A DNA stretch of 64,000 nt from Motacilla alba alba. Lineage: Eukaryota > Chordata > Aves > Passeriformes > Motacillidae. The stretch is taken from assembly GCF_015832195.1 (NCBI RefSeq), contig NC_052017.1, forward strand, positions 78,927,801 to 78,991,800, written 5' to 3'. Position numbers and translations under genes: made by a program. A model generated the notes under the pieces. The model was not told the origin of the DNA and did not search any database. It saw only the letters and a program-made list of their open reading frames with translations. Positions 35,386 through 47,832 of the stretch are shown one piece after another (positions within the stretch are counted from its first letter, which is position 1; every line of letters begins with the position of its first letter).

Positions 35386-38300
35386 GGAAGCGACACCTCA
35401 GTTCTGGGTGAAATACTTCTGGCTTTCAGCACAACAGCTATTTGAAATCTAGAGTAACATTTCCTCACTCACAATGGATGAGAGGACAAGCCCTAGCTTC
35501 TGGAAAATGCTGTCAAGGGACTCCCAGTCACCAGATTTCACCTAGAATACTTAATTATACTGCAATCATCTGACAACAGCTGTGAGTCTTATACAAAAGA
35601 AGATTTTCTACAATATTTCTCTATAGACTGAAAGGAAACTAAAAGATATTTTGTCTTAAATCGGTGTTACTGAAACATGAAGCAGTAAAGCCAGTACTTT
35701 TAAAGTGAAAGTTTCTAAAGTTTTAGTGCAACTAGTTAACAACACTGTTATAGTTTATAGTTATTGATTGCTTTGCTATTTGGTAAAGAGAGTTAACGTT
35801 GAAGAATTATGAATGTGGTTTTTCAAGGTTCAGCTTCTTATTTTTCTCTTTTAATAGAAGCCTAGGTCCTAGGGAAGCAGAGACTTGACTTCCCCTTTTT
35901 GGTCTCCAAAATATATCTGCTTTTGATTCCAAATAATTTGAAGCAATAGGAAAAACAAATGTATCATAAAAAAAGTTCAGTGAGCACTACATCCAGTGTC
36001 TTTCCTGGGCAACTCTGTCACTGTGGCTAAAGCATCTCAACCAGAGAGGTTTCTGAATTTTAGAAGTGCCACTACTTAAGATTTTTATTTTTAGTGTAGT
36101 ATTAGGTTACTTGATACACTTCTTGATTTCACAAAGTAGGTAAGAGTGTTAGATCTAGATGAGCAAGTCTTTAAGCCTGTAAGGTGTGGAATCAGAGTAA
36201 GCAAACTAGTGGCAGGGCTTGCCTTTATGTTCAAGGACAGGTAGGGAATAGAAGACAAAACAAAAAATGTGGTTACATTTAAGAAAATGATCGTGCCACA
36301 TGATACTCTCTGACTGAAGTGTTTTTTGCTTGTTTCTCCCAAGTTATTTTTCTTCCCCACATCTGTTCATTTAACACTTTTAGATTTATTACTGGTGATG
36401 CTTCCAGGAGATAGATTTCTTGGAGAGTATATGACTGGTAGTATTGCAGCTCATCTCAAAACACATTTGTCAAGATTGTGACATGATGCCTGACAATAGC
36501 AGGGAACTAGACTCACTGACTCCAACAACACATTTAGTTAAAGTAGATCCCAGAGTGGGGTAATTAAAAAAAAATCTTAAAACTCTTTAAGTTTGGATTA
36601 AAAAAAAACAGTGAAAATTATGCCTGCAGCAAATTCTTATAAAAGCATCTTGGCTGTAGCTACTCAAGGTACTAACATACATTGGCACTTCTTGTAATAC
36701 TCTTCTAATGCCAAGTTAAAATCACACTCTTCAAATATTCTGCCACAGCAAAATGCTTTCATATTAGTGCATCTCTAAACAAGACTTCAGCATAAACTGT
36801 GCACACTATCGCCGCTGAGATGTATACAAAGCATATATCTATATAGATATAAATACTTCAGGTTGACATAAAAAATGAATTTAGGCTTTAAAAGAGAGAC
36901 AAGCCATACATTGTAGATAGAAGAAACTTTTCCTCATAGAAAGAAATAATAAGCAAACTGTTAATTTAAATATTTAGATAATCACTATCAGGTACTCCTT
37001 ACACTTTGAAAAGGTGGGGTTATACCTGGGCATACTCAAAGGCTATAAGCATTTTTAACAGTAGCAGGAAGAGGACATAAGAAGCACTTAAGGAAGAAAT
37101 GAAAACCAACTAGTCAACCAAACCAAAACCCCTCATGCATTTAATAGCCTATCTGAAAAGTCTTTTCGCAAGATTTTCATTTTGAATGGAAATGCAGGTT
37201 GTATGGAAAAAACCCTCCTGTATCCAGCTTTCACAAGCTGTCTGGCATGTGTGAAATTTTGAGGTGTCTCAGTAGCTTTAACACTTCACAGACCTGTTCA
37301 GTTTTCTCCAAACAAAAACCTAACCCAACTTAAACCAAACAAACACACGTATATTTACCAAGCACTTAAGCTGTGTTGTTCAGCTTATTTCTGTAGTCTG
37401 ACAGTAAGACTGACACCTTCCCTATCTCAGTTCTCTTGGCTCAATCCATACAGTCTGCATAATTCGGCATCTTAGTAAGTCTTCAGGCAGCTTTGCAAGT
37501 TATCAATCCTCTCCTTCCAACAAACTTTATTGAGTAGATTGAAAACAGCAGTATTGCTACATGAAGGTTAAATTTACTAGCAAGTGAACAAAAAAAAAGC
37601 ACTACTGAGACATCTGCTTGTTTACAGAAAGAGAATGTCAGGTTTTGCCTATAATGCTATGAACAGCATGTCAAAACTTTGAAATACAAAGATATATTTA
37701 GATATGTAGCAGCACACAAAATCTATATTAACTCTAAGCCTCTAGAAAAGCTATTGAAAAAAAAGTTAAATGATTGCAAAGGTCTTCTTCATGATTTTCT
37801 GTTTGGGCTCACTCTCTGACAATAATTCACTGAAGCAAACAATCAAGAGAATCCTTCCATTGGGAAAGATTATCTCAGTCTTAAATTAGACATTGTTTTT
37901 CTTTACTACAAGGTATTGGAAAGCATTGAAGGACTGTAAATTAGTGTCTTAAATAATTAATTATGTAGTACTTGTCATCTCTCATGGAAATGTGAAATAT
38001 TAAAGGCCTTAGGTTGAGCTCCATCATCTTTAAGTTCTGCTCTGCCATTAATGTTATGCTCAGGATTGGTTTTCTTTTTCCTCATTTGTATAATTTCTTT
38101 TAGAGAAAAGTAAATTTAGAATCCAGATTACATGGTATTCATCCTGAGATATTCAACTGCACTTCATCCACTTTCATGGCTATGCATACATATGTGTAGA
38201 GAACACATCTAGGTACTGTTTTCATCTTCATAGGTTCCTGGACAATGTTACTTTTTGTATTAAATATCTTCTGATAATGGAATGACGAAAATCTATGATC

Positions 38301-40844
38301 AAGCACTTACACATCCTATCTGTCCTGAACAATTTCTGCATGCTGATATATTGAATGAATCCTTAAAAATCCCAGGAATATTAGAAACAACTTTGAGAAA
38401 CAAGATATATCTAATGATTCTTAGTTGGGCCTACACAACCCTTTTTGAGCTAAACCATGTAGAAATAAGAAAAGAAGGTGGAAAAAGAGAACAATAAGAT
38501 ATGTGAAACATTCTTCTTTGTTCAATATCTCTTAAGTATTGTTTAAAGGGAATGAATACATCAGCAAAATCCCTACAGAACTATTTCATCTTTGCATACA
38601 AACATGCATGCATTGCTTCAGTGCCATTTGAATGGCCCATAGACTTGGAATCAATCACGTGTTTTGCTTTGTCTCACTAGCAAGCTAAGCTATACCCTTG
38701 CTCTTGCTTGAAAATTTGTTTTACTTCTAGTTCCATTCTGAAAACCTGCCCAGCACAAACAGGTGTGCAGACACACACAGATCCACACATGTACTGCTCT
38801 ATGAAGCAGATTTATCACTGCTGAGAAAATAAGATCCTGAAAATCTCTGAGCACTAAGATTTTGATTGATGTAGAATGCATTAAGTTAGAAGGCATTGTC
38901 TGTGGCTAGACATCACGTAAAAGATCTTGGAATGTACCATTGTTCTGGGATTCAGTACATTTTTTATTGTTGCAAACAGCGCTCAACAGATTTCCTTTGT
39001 AGATGCAATATGTGCCTGTAAAGTCTTGGGGAAAAAAACATCAATAGCCACTACAAGTAGTGGCTGTACAAATGTGGAACTGTGTCCAAATTATAGAAGT
39101 ATTTTTTCTTAAATTTAGCAACTTTAAAAATTTATTAATTTAGCAACATTTTGGTAAAATTGTTGAAGGTTGTGTACTAATGTAAGCCTATAAATCATTA
39201 ACCATATTTAGAGCTCCTGAAGCTTTAAGGAGTTTCAGAAAAAAACTCATTAGTCTTTTTTTCCTTTAAAACAATGATTGCAAAAAGTAGATAGCACATA
39301 TTTGTAATTATATCTTGTAGCAGAGTCATATATTTGATGGTCTTACTCTCAAAAGATACTGGAGCAACAAAGCAAAAATCCAGAAGTGTTTTTTTTCTTT
39401 TTGTTGAGTAATTGATTCTTCTCAATTTGAATTGTCATTAGGAAGTCAAAGCCACAGAGAATATAGAGCAGCTGATAGTGACATTTCTAAAATCTTCATC
39501 TTTGTAAATATTTAGAGGGCTTTTACAGTTAAAAACATCAAAGGAAGTAATGTATAAATATGGAGAAAAGAAAGGGCAGCATTTTAACTAGATGAAAAGA
39601 TGAGGGATACAGACAGTGCCCAAGTGCAGTAAGTATCATTTAAAATGCTAAAAACCTTTATTTGTTTTAGAGCTGATGTGAGATGTTGTCATGAATGCAA
39701 TCATAGTTTTTCTGTCCTACAATCCTACAAAGTCTAAGCAAGCTCATTCTATCCACACTATGTAATTGTGTGTGCTATTCAGAATATTGCTTCACAAAAG
39801 GTTTTCCAGAAGTTGTTCATACCTCTTCCAAGAAGTTTGGAGATTTGCAATGAAATTCCCTGATTGGTAGACAGGCCAGTATGAGGTTCTTCAAAGTAAA
39901 GAGTTTAGGGGTTCATATAACAAATGATAAAATTAATTTGCATATGAAAAGAAAGTGTCTTTGTTTATTTTTTCATTTATTTTCTTGTTTAGCTTTTTTT
40001 TTTGGATTGGGTTGCTTTGTTTTGGTATTGAGCTCAAAAGCGTGTAGGGATGAGAAATTAAAGATGATTAGTGTAATTGTAAATACAGTATCTATCCTTA
40101 AACTTTCAGTCTTTTGAAGGCAAATGTTGTTGTGTCAAAACTTTCTTGATCAAATAGAGAGTGAGGGGGAAGAGGGTAAGTTCTAAAGGAATTTACAATA
40201 GAATGAGATTACTGTCAAGTTCTTTAAATATATTTAAATATTAATGTGTTATATTCAAGATGTCCTGACGTACAATAAACAATCTGCATAAGAGGTTGTT
40301 TGAGAAAAGTAACAAATTTCCTGATGAAAAGAATGACACAAAATAAAAACAACAGCTTCACTGCTGATATTTCAAATTCCAGCTATCCATGCAAATGCAT
40401 CTTACCCTTTCAGTTATTATGCTAGGATTTTGCATTACCCTTATTATGATTTCTCCATAGTCAGGCAGCATTATTCACACATAATATTACCATAGTGATT
40501 TTTATTTATGAAGAAATCTTTAGGATAAACATGGTACACAGCTGTCATGGTACTAGTGCAAAAATTCAATCAGCAATATTTCAGAGATTTTGTTTTGCTG
40601 ATACCACTATAATTACTATCAAAAGAGCAATTCTTCACTGGAAAGTTTCTGACGCCTGGATACAAGCTCCATACGAGATATGCAGCAAAAAATAGAGGCA
40701 GGAAGCTAATACAGCTAGCAAGACACAAAGTCAGGTAGCATTACAAATAACTCACTTCAGCCTCAAACAAAGCTTTTCAGTCCCTTCGTGCTTGCAGATG
40801 GGATCCAATAACCACTTTTAGCCCCTACATTCAGGATTGTCAAT
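35386..40844. other. Non-coding, no recognised element
   Basis: More than 5 kb with no recognised gene or repeat family, and open frames under 90 codons. The one notable structure is a 20-bp near-perfect palindrome at 39046-39065. Confidence 0.55.
39046..39065. repeat. 20-bp inverted repeat
   Basis: AGCCACTAC and GTAGTGGCT are exact reverse complements separated by AA. It is a short perfect hairpin or a symmetric protein-binding site by chance; nothing else supports a role. Confidence 0.85.
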
Positions 40845-41285
40845 AAACTGCAGAGTTCAGAGGAAGGTCATGGGTGGGTATGTAACTTGAACATGTGACA
40901 TACTAGGAGAAACTGAGGGAACTGGATTTATTTAAGCAGTGGAAGAGAAAGCTGGGGAATGATCTGACTGCAATCCTCTTCTATCTAAGAGAAGCTAAAA
41001 GGAAGGTAGAACTGGGCTCTTCTCCAGCATGTATCTTAACAACTCACAGGCAACAACCAAAAACTGCAACAGGGAGATTTCGAAGTAAATGTAAGCCAAA
41101 AATTCTACATGAAAGGAGCATGTGACTGTTGGTAAACATTGCCTTAGAAAGTTGTGAAAATTCTATTGCTGCAGGGTCTCAATACTCACCTGAAGAACAT
41201 CCTGAGCAATGAGATATGCTACTGAAGCTAGCCCTGGCTTGAGCAGAAGGAGGACCAGATGACCTGTGGAGGTCCCTCCATTTCT
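40845..41285 (+). mobile_element. CR1 LINE 3' fragment
   Basis: The plus strand resembles CR1 in coding sense: GAGTTCAGAGGAAGGTCATGG near 40854, GAGAAACTGAGGGAACTGGAT near 40908, TGGAAGAGAAAGCTGGGGAATG near 40941, GGGCTCTTCTCCAGCATG near 41014, ACTCACAGGCAACAACC near 41043 and the diagnostic GACCAGATGACCTGTGGAGG at 41252-41271, then TCCCTCCA. This belongs to the subfamily ending 'gaggtcccttccaacc', and the octamer tail has been lost. The many substitutions suggest an old copy. Confidence 0.85.
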
Positions 41286-43589
41286 TTTTTGTTTAGATTT
41301 TACTTGAGGGCAAGAAAGACAGCACATCTGATTGATGAGATGACTGAAATAAAAACCATTTTCCTAATAGAAATTCACAGGATAGAAGTTGATTAGACAC
41401 CAGACAAGTGTATCTTTTTTTTTTGTAGCACTACACAGTCCCACTATAACAGGGATTGTATATAAAAATGTCAAGTATTTTGAACCATTCTTTGGATTTA
41501 ATTTTTTCAATTCAACTGTGTGCTAAAATTACACTTGCAAAGCTTTACTAGGTTCAGGCTGCCAGCATGAATGCAAGTGTTTTGAGGGTCAAAGGGAATG
41601 TTATACTATAAACATGAACTGGAAAAAAGCTGAAAGACTGAAAAGGTCTTACTGAAAAGTCTTCAACACATCAAGCATTATCTTTCCCTTTTGTGTCATG
41701 TTTTTACAATTCAAACATCTACTACTGGTGAGGAATATGACTAGATTGGAGATCTTTGATTTGTTAAAAAGGCATTTGTTAAATGCCTCTTTTCATTCAA
41801 AGAGCACACAAATTAATGTGATTGTCATTCTCTGCATGACTTAGGCAGCTTAAAAATGGAGTAGAAATTAAAGAAGTTCTATGTGGTTCAAGAAAGACTT
41901 CACAGCACTTTGAAACATTTGTTGTTAGAAATTCTGACCTTATGGCAAAGTATGCCATGAACAGGAAGAAGGGATACATGGCTGGCAGCCACCTTTTAAT
42001 GCCACACTAAACTGTTGGTGGTCTTACGAGTACATAGCGCCATACTCGATAAAAGAAAGTAATTAAGATTGCCTTTGTTTTTCCATGAGCAATCCTGATG
42101 AACTTTCATTGTTCTCTACAGTGTGCTGAGTAAGATTTGAAACTTTATGCCACAAAAGCTGTTTTATTCTTAGTGAATAATAATTCACTAATATTCTTAG
42201 TGAACAAGTTTTTGAATGCTCTTTTTTTGCTAGTGCAGGATAATATTTTACTACATAAATATTAATAGCCAGCTTTTGCCAGATAGTGTTAGTATAAGAA
42301 AAAAAACTTGTCTCTAAAAATTTTTACTGATTTGATTATACTTGAATCTAAACACTGCTCATTAGCTACTTTCAGCACATTCTAAATCCCTTGGAACAGT
42401 TACAGATTAATATGAATATTTTGGGAAGCTTTTAGAATTTTTTTTTATCATTTTAAAGGGACTTTGGTAATTTTATACAAAAATCTCATATATCCTTCAT
42501 GATTTTTCAACTCTATGGTTTATGGAGATATCCTATTTCACATCACCAATACCTGGAGTGAGTTAAGTGAAAGAGAGGTTTAAGAGAAGTGTCCAAGGGA
42601 GAATTTCTCACCGTAGACCTGATGATCTTTACTTTCATATTCCTTGTGAGTCTTTAAGAATTTATAACCTCTTGTTATTCCCTTTCGTACTCCAAAATAG
42701 TTAAATATGTAAAAGCTTCTGTGAACCCTGTTAAAGATTGAAAATGATTGATGTTTTCTGAAATAATGGTTGTCTTGTTAACATCTTCCTCATACTCGAA
42801 TCTATATTTTATAAAAAATTCTAAGTCTTGATCTAATGGATTAAATTATTGACGAAAATAATTATTGATTTTTTCAAGTTTATTCTAAAGCTGAATATTG
42901 AGGGAAAAGCTCTTTAATGTAAAAAAGTAAAAAAGTAATACATCTAGGAAGCTGCCAGATAATTTAATCTCTGAAATATATTTGTATATTAATAGGTTTA
43001 TATAAACTAATTGTATTATACAGAAAAATATTTCATAAGTGAAGGAAACATTATTCCTCAAACTTAAAAGAAGAAAAAGCACTTTTGTTTACAGGACTTT
43101 ATTTAATGGTAGCTATTTAAAAATTATAAATATTTAGAATCACAATGCTCAACAGCAAAAAATCAGAAAATCCTGGCAAAAATGTATCATGTTGGCATTT
43201 ACTTCTCTACCTGTGTCACTTTCAGTCTGCATACGTATCACAATGAGTCTGGCTGTAATAAAGTTAATTGTCATCATAGCAGTCTGAATGGTGTTGTGTT
43301 TTGGATTTGCAACAAAAACAGTTTTGATAACAAAGCAGTATTTGGGCTATTTCTCAGCAGAACATGTACAAGATCAAAACTTTACCTACTACTCACTCTG
43401 CCTCCCTCCCCAGGCAAACAGGATGGGAAAGCACAAAAGCTTGGGAGGGAAGAGCAGACCAGAACTGATCAAAGGAGTATTCAATACTATACAGTGTTGT
43501 GCTCAGTAATACAACTGAAACAGAATGGAAGAGGACAAAGGAATATTTTTATTTGCCTCCTGGTGAGAAGTAGTAAATAAATTGTTTAT
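41286..43589. other. Non-coding, no recognised element
   Basis: AT-rich. At 42170-42191 a 9-bp inverted repeat (TTAGTGAAT/ATTCACTAA) with a 4-base loop is followed by a second copy of ATTCTTAGTGAA (42192-42204). The 132-codon plus frame at 43182-43580 has no recognisable domain. Confidence 0.5.
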
Positions 43590-43755
43590 TTTGTTTTCTT
43601 GCACACACAGCTTTTCTTCATATATTAGACTGTTTCTGTCTCAACTCACAAATTTCTCACCTTTTCTTCACTCTTCCCTATTTCCCTATCCCTCCTGCAG
43701 TGGGGAGTGACCAAGTGACTAGAGGGGTAGTTATCAGTGTCAGGGTAAAGAAAAT
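43590..43755 (+). mobile_element. Probable ERV LTR remnant, U5 end
   Basis: The segment runs ACTGTTTCTGTCTCAACTCAC near 43630, then a C/T-rich block with TTCCCTATTTCCCTATCCC near 43673, a G-rich word GTGGGGAGTGACCAAGTGAC near 43701, and GTGTCAGGGTAAAG near 43737. It follows the order seen in the U5 end of a common songbird LTR group: 'ctgttcttatctcaaccca', a pyrimidine block, 'gggagtgagcgag', then 'ctggggttaaacca'. It is degraded, with no boundary or target-site duplication found, and a microsatellite begins at its 3' edge. Confidence 0.45.
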
Positions 43756-43769
43756 ACATAAATACATAA

Positions 43770-43815
<46 letters not shown>

Positions 43816-43860
43816 GCACACATTACATATGTGTATTATATATACATATCTCTCTGTATA
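43750..43860. repeat. (AAATACAT)n / (TA)n / (CA) compound microsatellite
   Basis: AAATACATA units pass into ACATACATAC, a TA run of about 13 units (43783-43810) and a short CACACGCACACA segment, followed by more TA-rich sequence up to the CR1 fragment at about 43861. Confidence 0.93.
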
Positions 43861-43965
43861 CTTTCATGAGGCAAGACTGGATGTGGCACTTATTGCCATG
43901 GTCTAGTTCACATGGCGGTGTTTGGTCACAGGTCAGACTCGATGACCTTAGAGGTCTTTTGTCAC
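43861..43965 (+). mobile_element. CR1 LINE 3' end, left part (split by LTR)
   Basis: The plus strand carries the CR1 3' UTR of the subfamily with GGATGTGGCACTTATTGCCATGG: the block from 43879, TGGTCTAGTTCACATGGCGG, GTTTGGTCACAGGTCAGACTC and GATGACCTTAGAGGTCTTTT (43941-43960). In the consensus the next words are 'ccaacc..aatgattctgtgattct'. Here they appear only after the LTR at 43966-44343, so this is the left half of an interrupted copy. Confidence 0.93.
43961..43965. repeat. Target-site duplication, left, of nested LTR
   Basis: GTCAC here corresponds to GTCAT at 44344-44348, a 5-bp target-site duplication with one later change. Confidence 0.7.
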
Positions 43966-44343
43966 TGTCATTGTTTATGAAAATCCCTTCACTAGGATTT
44001 TTTCTCCTGAGAAGCTGAGAAGCCTCAAAAAAGAAATGTCAACAATAATTATCTGCTGCTGTGGAATGTGGCAGGTGCATCTTTGATTGTTTTCATATGG
44101 ATTGTTTTTACTAGATGACCAATCACGGGCCAGCTGTGTCAAGGGTCTGAGCAGTCACAAGTTTTTGTTATTCATTCTTCTTCATTCCTTTTTAGATTTT
44201 TGATAAATCTTTTCTCTATTCTTTTAGTAGAGCTTTAGTATAGCCTTTTTAATATAATATAATAAAATAATAAATCAGCCTTCTCAAACATAGAGTCAAG
44301 ATTCTCATCTCTTCCCTCATCCTGGGACCCAAAAACATCGTCA
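43966..44343 (+). mobile_element. Solo LTR, ERVL-like, nested in CR1
   Basis: A 378-bp element starts TGTCATTG and ends ATCGTCA. It carries CTCCTGAGAAGCTGAGAAGCC near 44006, CTGCTGTGGAATGTGGCAGG near 44056, GACCAATCACGGGCCAGCTG near 44118, AATAAA polyadenylation signals at 44261-44274 and CATAGAGTCAAGATTCTCATC near 44290. I recognise this as a common songbird LTR family of ERVL type. The flanking 5-mers GTCAC (43961-43965) and GTCAT (44344-44348) match at four of five bases, and a 5-bp duplication is what ERVL elements leave. No internal retroviral genes are present, so it is a solo LTR left by recombination. The family name would need a Repbase or Dfam search. Confidence 0.88.
44261..44266 (+). 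promoter_or_regulatory. LTR polyadenylation signal
   Basis: AATAAA lies 78 bp from the 3' end of the nested LTR, with a second AATAAA overlapping downstream (44269-44274). Its strand sets the LTR as plus-oriented. Confidence 0.75.
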
Positions 44344-44383
44344 GTCATTTCCAACTTATTGATTTTGTGATTCTCTGGTAAGC
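44344..44383 (+). mobile_element. CR1 LINE 3' tail, right part
   Basis: TTTCCAACTTATTGATTTTG and TGATTCTCTGG complete the CR1 3' end that was broken by the LTR: the consensus 'ttccaacc' followed by octamer-like 'gattctgtgattct'. It continues the copy at 43861-43965. Confidence 0.88.
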
Positions 44384-47300
44384 TTTGCACTCCCATTTTA
44401 GTACTTTGCTCTCAGAGCCAGCAGAATGAAGACATTTCACCTTCTAAGCTTATTTTCCTAAATATCCATACTCTAGGAAATTTTAATATTTGTGGTTGGA
44501 TATTCCACTTGTTTGGTTTGTTTCAGTTGGTTTGTTTCAGTTGCCATTAAGTTTTCTCCAAGAAGCTTTAAGGATGGCACAGGAATCATAATTGGAGTTC
44601 CAGTGTAAAAACATTCCAGATTCATCAGCATCAGGACATGCTGATGACACAACTAGAGAAGAAGTAAAATGAAGTTATTCAGACCTCTTTAATGGCTGAA
44701 TCACTTCCCTGTTGTAATTAATGGCAGCTTCAATTAATAGTGCCTAAATACCCGAAGAGTTCCAATTTTGTCAGTTAACAGTTTTACAAGAAGATACCCA
44801 CTTTTTCAACGTGCAAAAAGTGTTTGTGAAGAAAATTGAGTTTTCGACTCAATGTCTATAGTTCTTTTAGCCAAATTCTCACAGTTCTGCTCCTCTTTTA
44901 ACTATTCCTTGTTCTGATGTAATGGTGAAAAGGAGCATGCACAGCTGATCCCACTAGAATTGTATGGGTAAGTACATAAAATTTTGTTCTGATATCCCAA
45001 TCAAATAAAGGTAAAACAACATCTGGTTTTGAAATTCCCAGAGAAGCCACACTAGTGCTTGAGAGAAACCTGAGGTAAGTTAGAGTGAAAATTTGAAACA
45101 AATCTTTTATCTAGATAAGATATATTTGGCAGTGGATTATTATATTTTACTTCAAATGTACCATATAGTAATATTTCAGAGCTAAATATTTGAGAGGCTT
45201 ACAATATGTCCCATATCTCTATATGGAATCTCAATGTTGTCATTGATATTGAAAAAAACATACATTTTAATCTCTTTAAAACCTATTACTATAGAAAACC
45301 TTTTTTTTTTAACAAATAAAGTTAAGCTGATAACATTAATTTGCATCTATTTTTCTGGTGCAAGATTTTGTTGTCTTGTTTCCTTTATGTATTTTCAGCT
45401 TAATATCACATCTTTTTTTTTAAACCTTATAGGTTCTGTGCAAATAGTTCATACAACATTCTAAGTTTTCCTTTATTATATTATATTTTATTTGAAATTG
45501 TGTTTCTGCAGTTCTGCTGTAACTCTTGAAAGTATCTAATGAATATCTCATAATTTTTAGAAATCCTTCCTTTAAAACCATCCCTCAATTTCTGCCCTCT
45601 AAGACGGTGTGCCATAAATACTAAGCATTATACTGTGAACTGTGCTGCATGTCCTAACAACACTAATGTTTTCTGTATAACCCTTTTTTATAATTTGTTT
45701 CAAATCAGCACTCAGTGTACTTTGGAAGAATGGGACATTCTCAGGATTATATGGGCAACAAAAATTCAACTTCTTGAATTCTTTAATTTAGCTTTATTCT
45801 TAGTGTGTTTCACTGCACAGAGTGATGGAGTACATCTAGAGTTAGTGATGTGCAATCCCAGTACCTTAGGATGGATGAAGCATGAAATATTCAGCACGCC
45901 ATTGTCTACTTTCCCCCCCTGACACACAAACACTTAAATGTTTAAATCCTGGCTATCAGAAAGAAATCTTTATATTATACAGATGAAATGTTATTTTTAG
46001 GTTCTTACTGAGATGAAGAATATGTCTGCCCTGTTTCATGTTGGTGCCTTCAGAAAAGCAAATAGAATAAATGGCAAGAGATTATAGACTAGGCAGCAGA
46101 GAAAGGGAAAGAAATAGAAGCAGTTCTAAAAGTGCTATTAATGTTCAGAAAAACATAGACTGTCAACACATTTAAAAGGTACTCCTGGGACTGTTTTGGT
46201 TACAATCTGAGAAGAGCTTTGTTGAAACATCTTGTCGATCATGCAAGCTGAGCTCAGAATTACCCTCTCAACAGGGATCACAAGGCCTCTGTATCACTGA
46301 AACTCTGCCACTGAAACTTCTGCTTACAGGAAGACTGATGCTTTATCCTGAAACAAATTTGAGACTCTTCATTTTGATAGGTCACCTCTAGGTCTCTGAA
46401 AAACTCATGGATATAGATCAGAAACCATGACTAGGGGAACCAGGACCCTAAAGATAGTAGAATAAGCTGACCTGGGCTCTCTCCTATAGCACTCTCCTGT
46501 GACTCTCTGTCATAAGTCACATGCAAATATTTGGTGGGAAAATTTTCTCCTTTCCCCCCATCTAAACACACACAATTATCTTTTTCAATTGCTTTTATCA
46601 TCTTTGTGAGACAAATTCTTTAGTACAAATCCAATTACTTAGGTAAATAAAAGGCATCTACATTTTTTTCCAATATACTGAGAGTTGTAAGAACTATCTA
46701 AGATAATATAAACAACCTGAGAAATATTTTTCCTATGTAAAATTTAGTATTTCATTAGAAAGAGACATTAAATTCTATTGGGGTATTGTTCTATTATTCC
46801 ATAGGCTTTTACGCAGAGTCTGCGTGAAGCTAGACCTGTAATCCCAACAGCCTGTGGAATAGTTAATTTGTGTGCACTGACTTCACCTCAACAGCAGGTC
46901 CCACTAACACAAGTAGCAAACTCCAAGTTTGAGAGTTACATACTCTGGAACTGCTATTACAAATCACACAGGTAAGCACAAGATGACAAACAAACTCCTG
47001 GCTCATGCAGTGATGGGGGAGCCCTTGTCTTCTGCAGTTGATTAACCACCATCCTAAAGCACAAAGTGGTTGCACTAAAACTACAGAGCAAATAAGCAAC
47101 AGGAAAGAGCAATAAATTTTCCTGCTACACTTTTGAGATTACAGTAAATTGTTCCTCTGAATACTCTTCTTCCAGATTTAATATTCCATCTTTGAGGTGA
47201 TTCCTGTCCTGCTATTGAATTCCTTTCTGAATAGGCAACAATATCTTGAAAAACTTCAGCTCTTTCCTTTTATTATTTCATTCAGATGATCATTCTAGGA

Positions 47301-47691
47301 CTCAGCTTACTCATAAGTTAAAAATTTTTGTTCTTATTTTCTGTTGAAATCTATTACCAATAAACACTGCTATACTTGCTTACTGTGATTTGGGCTCATA
47401 TTGTGATTTAAGTATATTAGTGTATCATTTTGCTCAATCAAAACCCCATGCAATATCAGATAATTTCAAATAAGTAAATTTGCTATTAAACATTGCACTT
47501 TTCAACTATGGAATTTCTAACAACGCTGACAGTGAGTATTGCACTCTTGACAACCAGTTTCTAGTAATTTCCACTGGACTCTTCGAGTGCATCATATCAC
47601 ATTTGATTAGTCATATGATTCCTGCCCTGCATTCTTCTTATTACTCACAAATACAACTAAAGGGACATAATATCTTTTCATGCTGAACTAT
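44384..47691. other. Non-coding, no recognised element
   Basis: AT-rich. A perfect 14-bp tandem duplication TTGGTTTGTTTCAG lies at 44513-44540. A GC-richer patch at about 46800-47100 contains a self-complementary word (TTTTACGCAGAGTCTGCGTGA) but no recognised family. Confidence 0.5.
44513..44540. repeat. 14-bp tandem duplication
   Basis: Two identical adjacent copies of TTGGTTTGTTTCAG at 44513-44526 and 44527-44540. Confidence 0.88.
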
Positions 47692-47832
47692 ATAAGGTGT
47701 TAAGCCCAGGATGGATGGGCCTCTGGGTAACCTGGACTAGAGGAAGGTTTCCTTCTCATGGCAGAGGGTTTGGAACTAGATGATCTTTAAGGTCTTTTCC
47801 ATCCCAAACCATCTTTTAATGCAGTGATTTTT
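47692..47832 (+). mobile_element. CR1 LINE 3' end
   Basis: The plus strand reads AAGGTGTTAAGCCCAGGATG, GATGGGCCTCTGGGTAACC, GACTAGAGGAAGGTTTCC, CATGGCAGAGGGTTTGGAAC, TAGATGATCTTTAAGGTC, TTTCCATCCCAAACCATC and a worn octamer tail (TTTTAATGCAGTGATT). It is the sense-strand CR1 3' end of the same type as the antisense copy at 5.4 kb, and very short because of 5' truncation. Confidence 0.92.

Noticed and set aside
43182..43580. 132-codon plus-strand frame
   Set aside because: No recognisable domain or splice context. The next element, at 43590, looks like an LTR end, but the peptide does not look retroviral.
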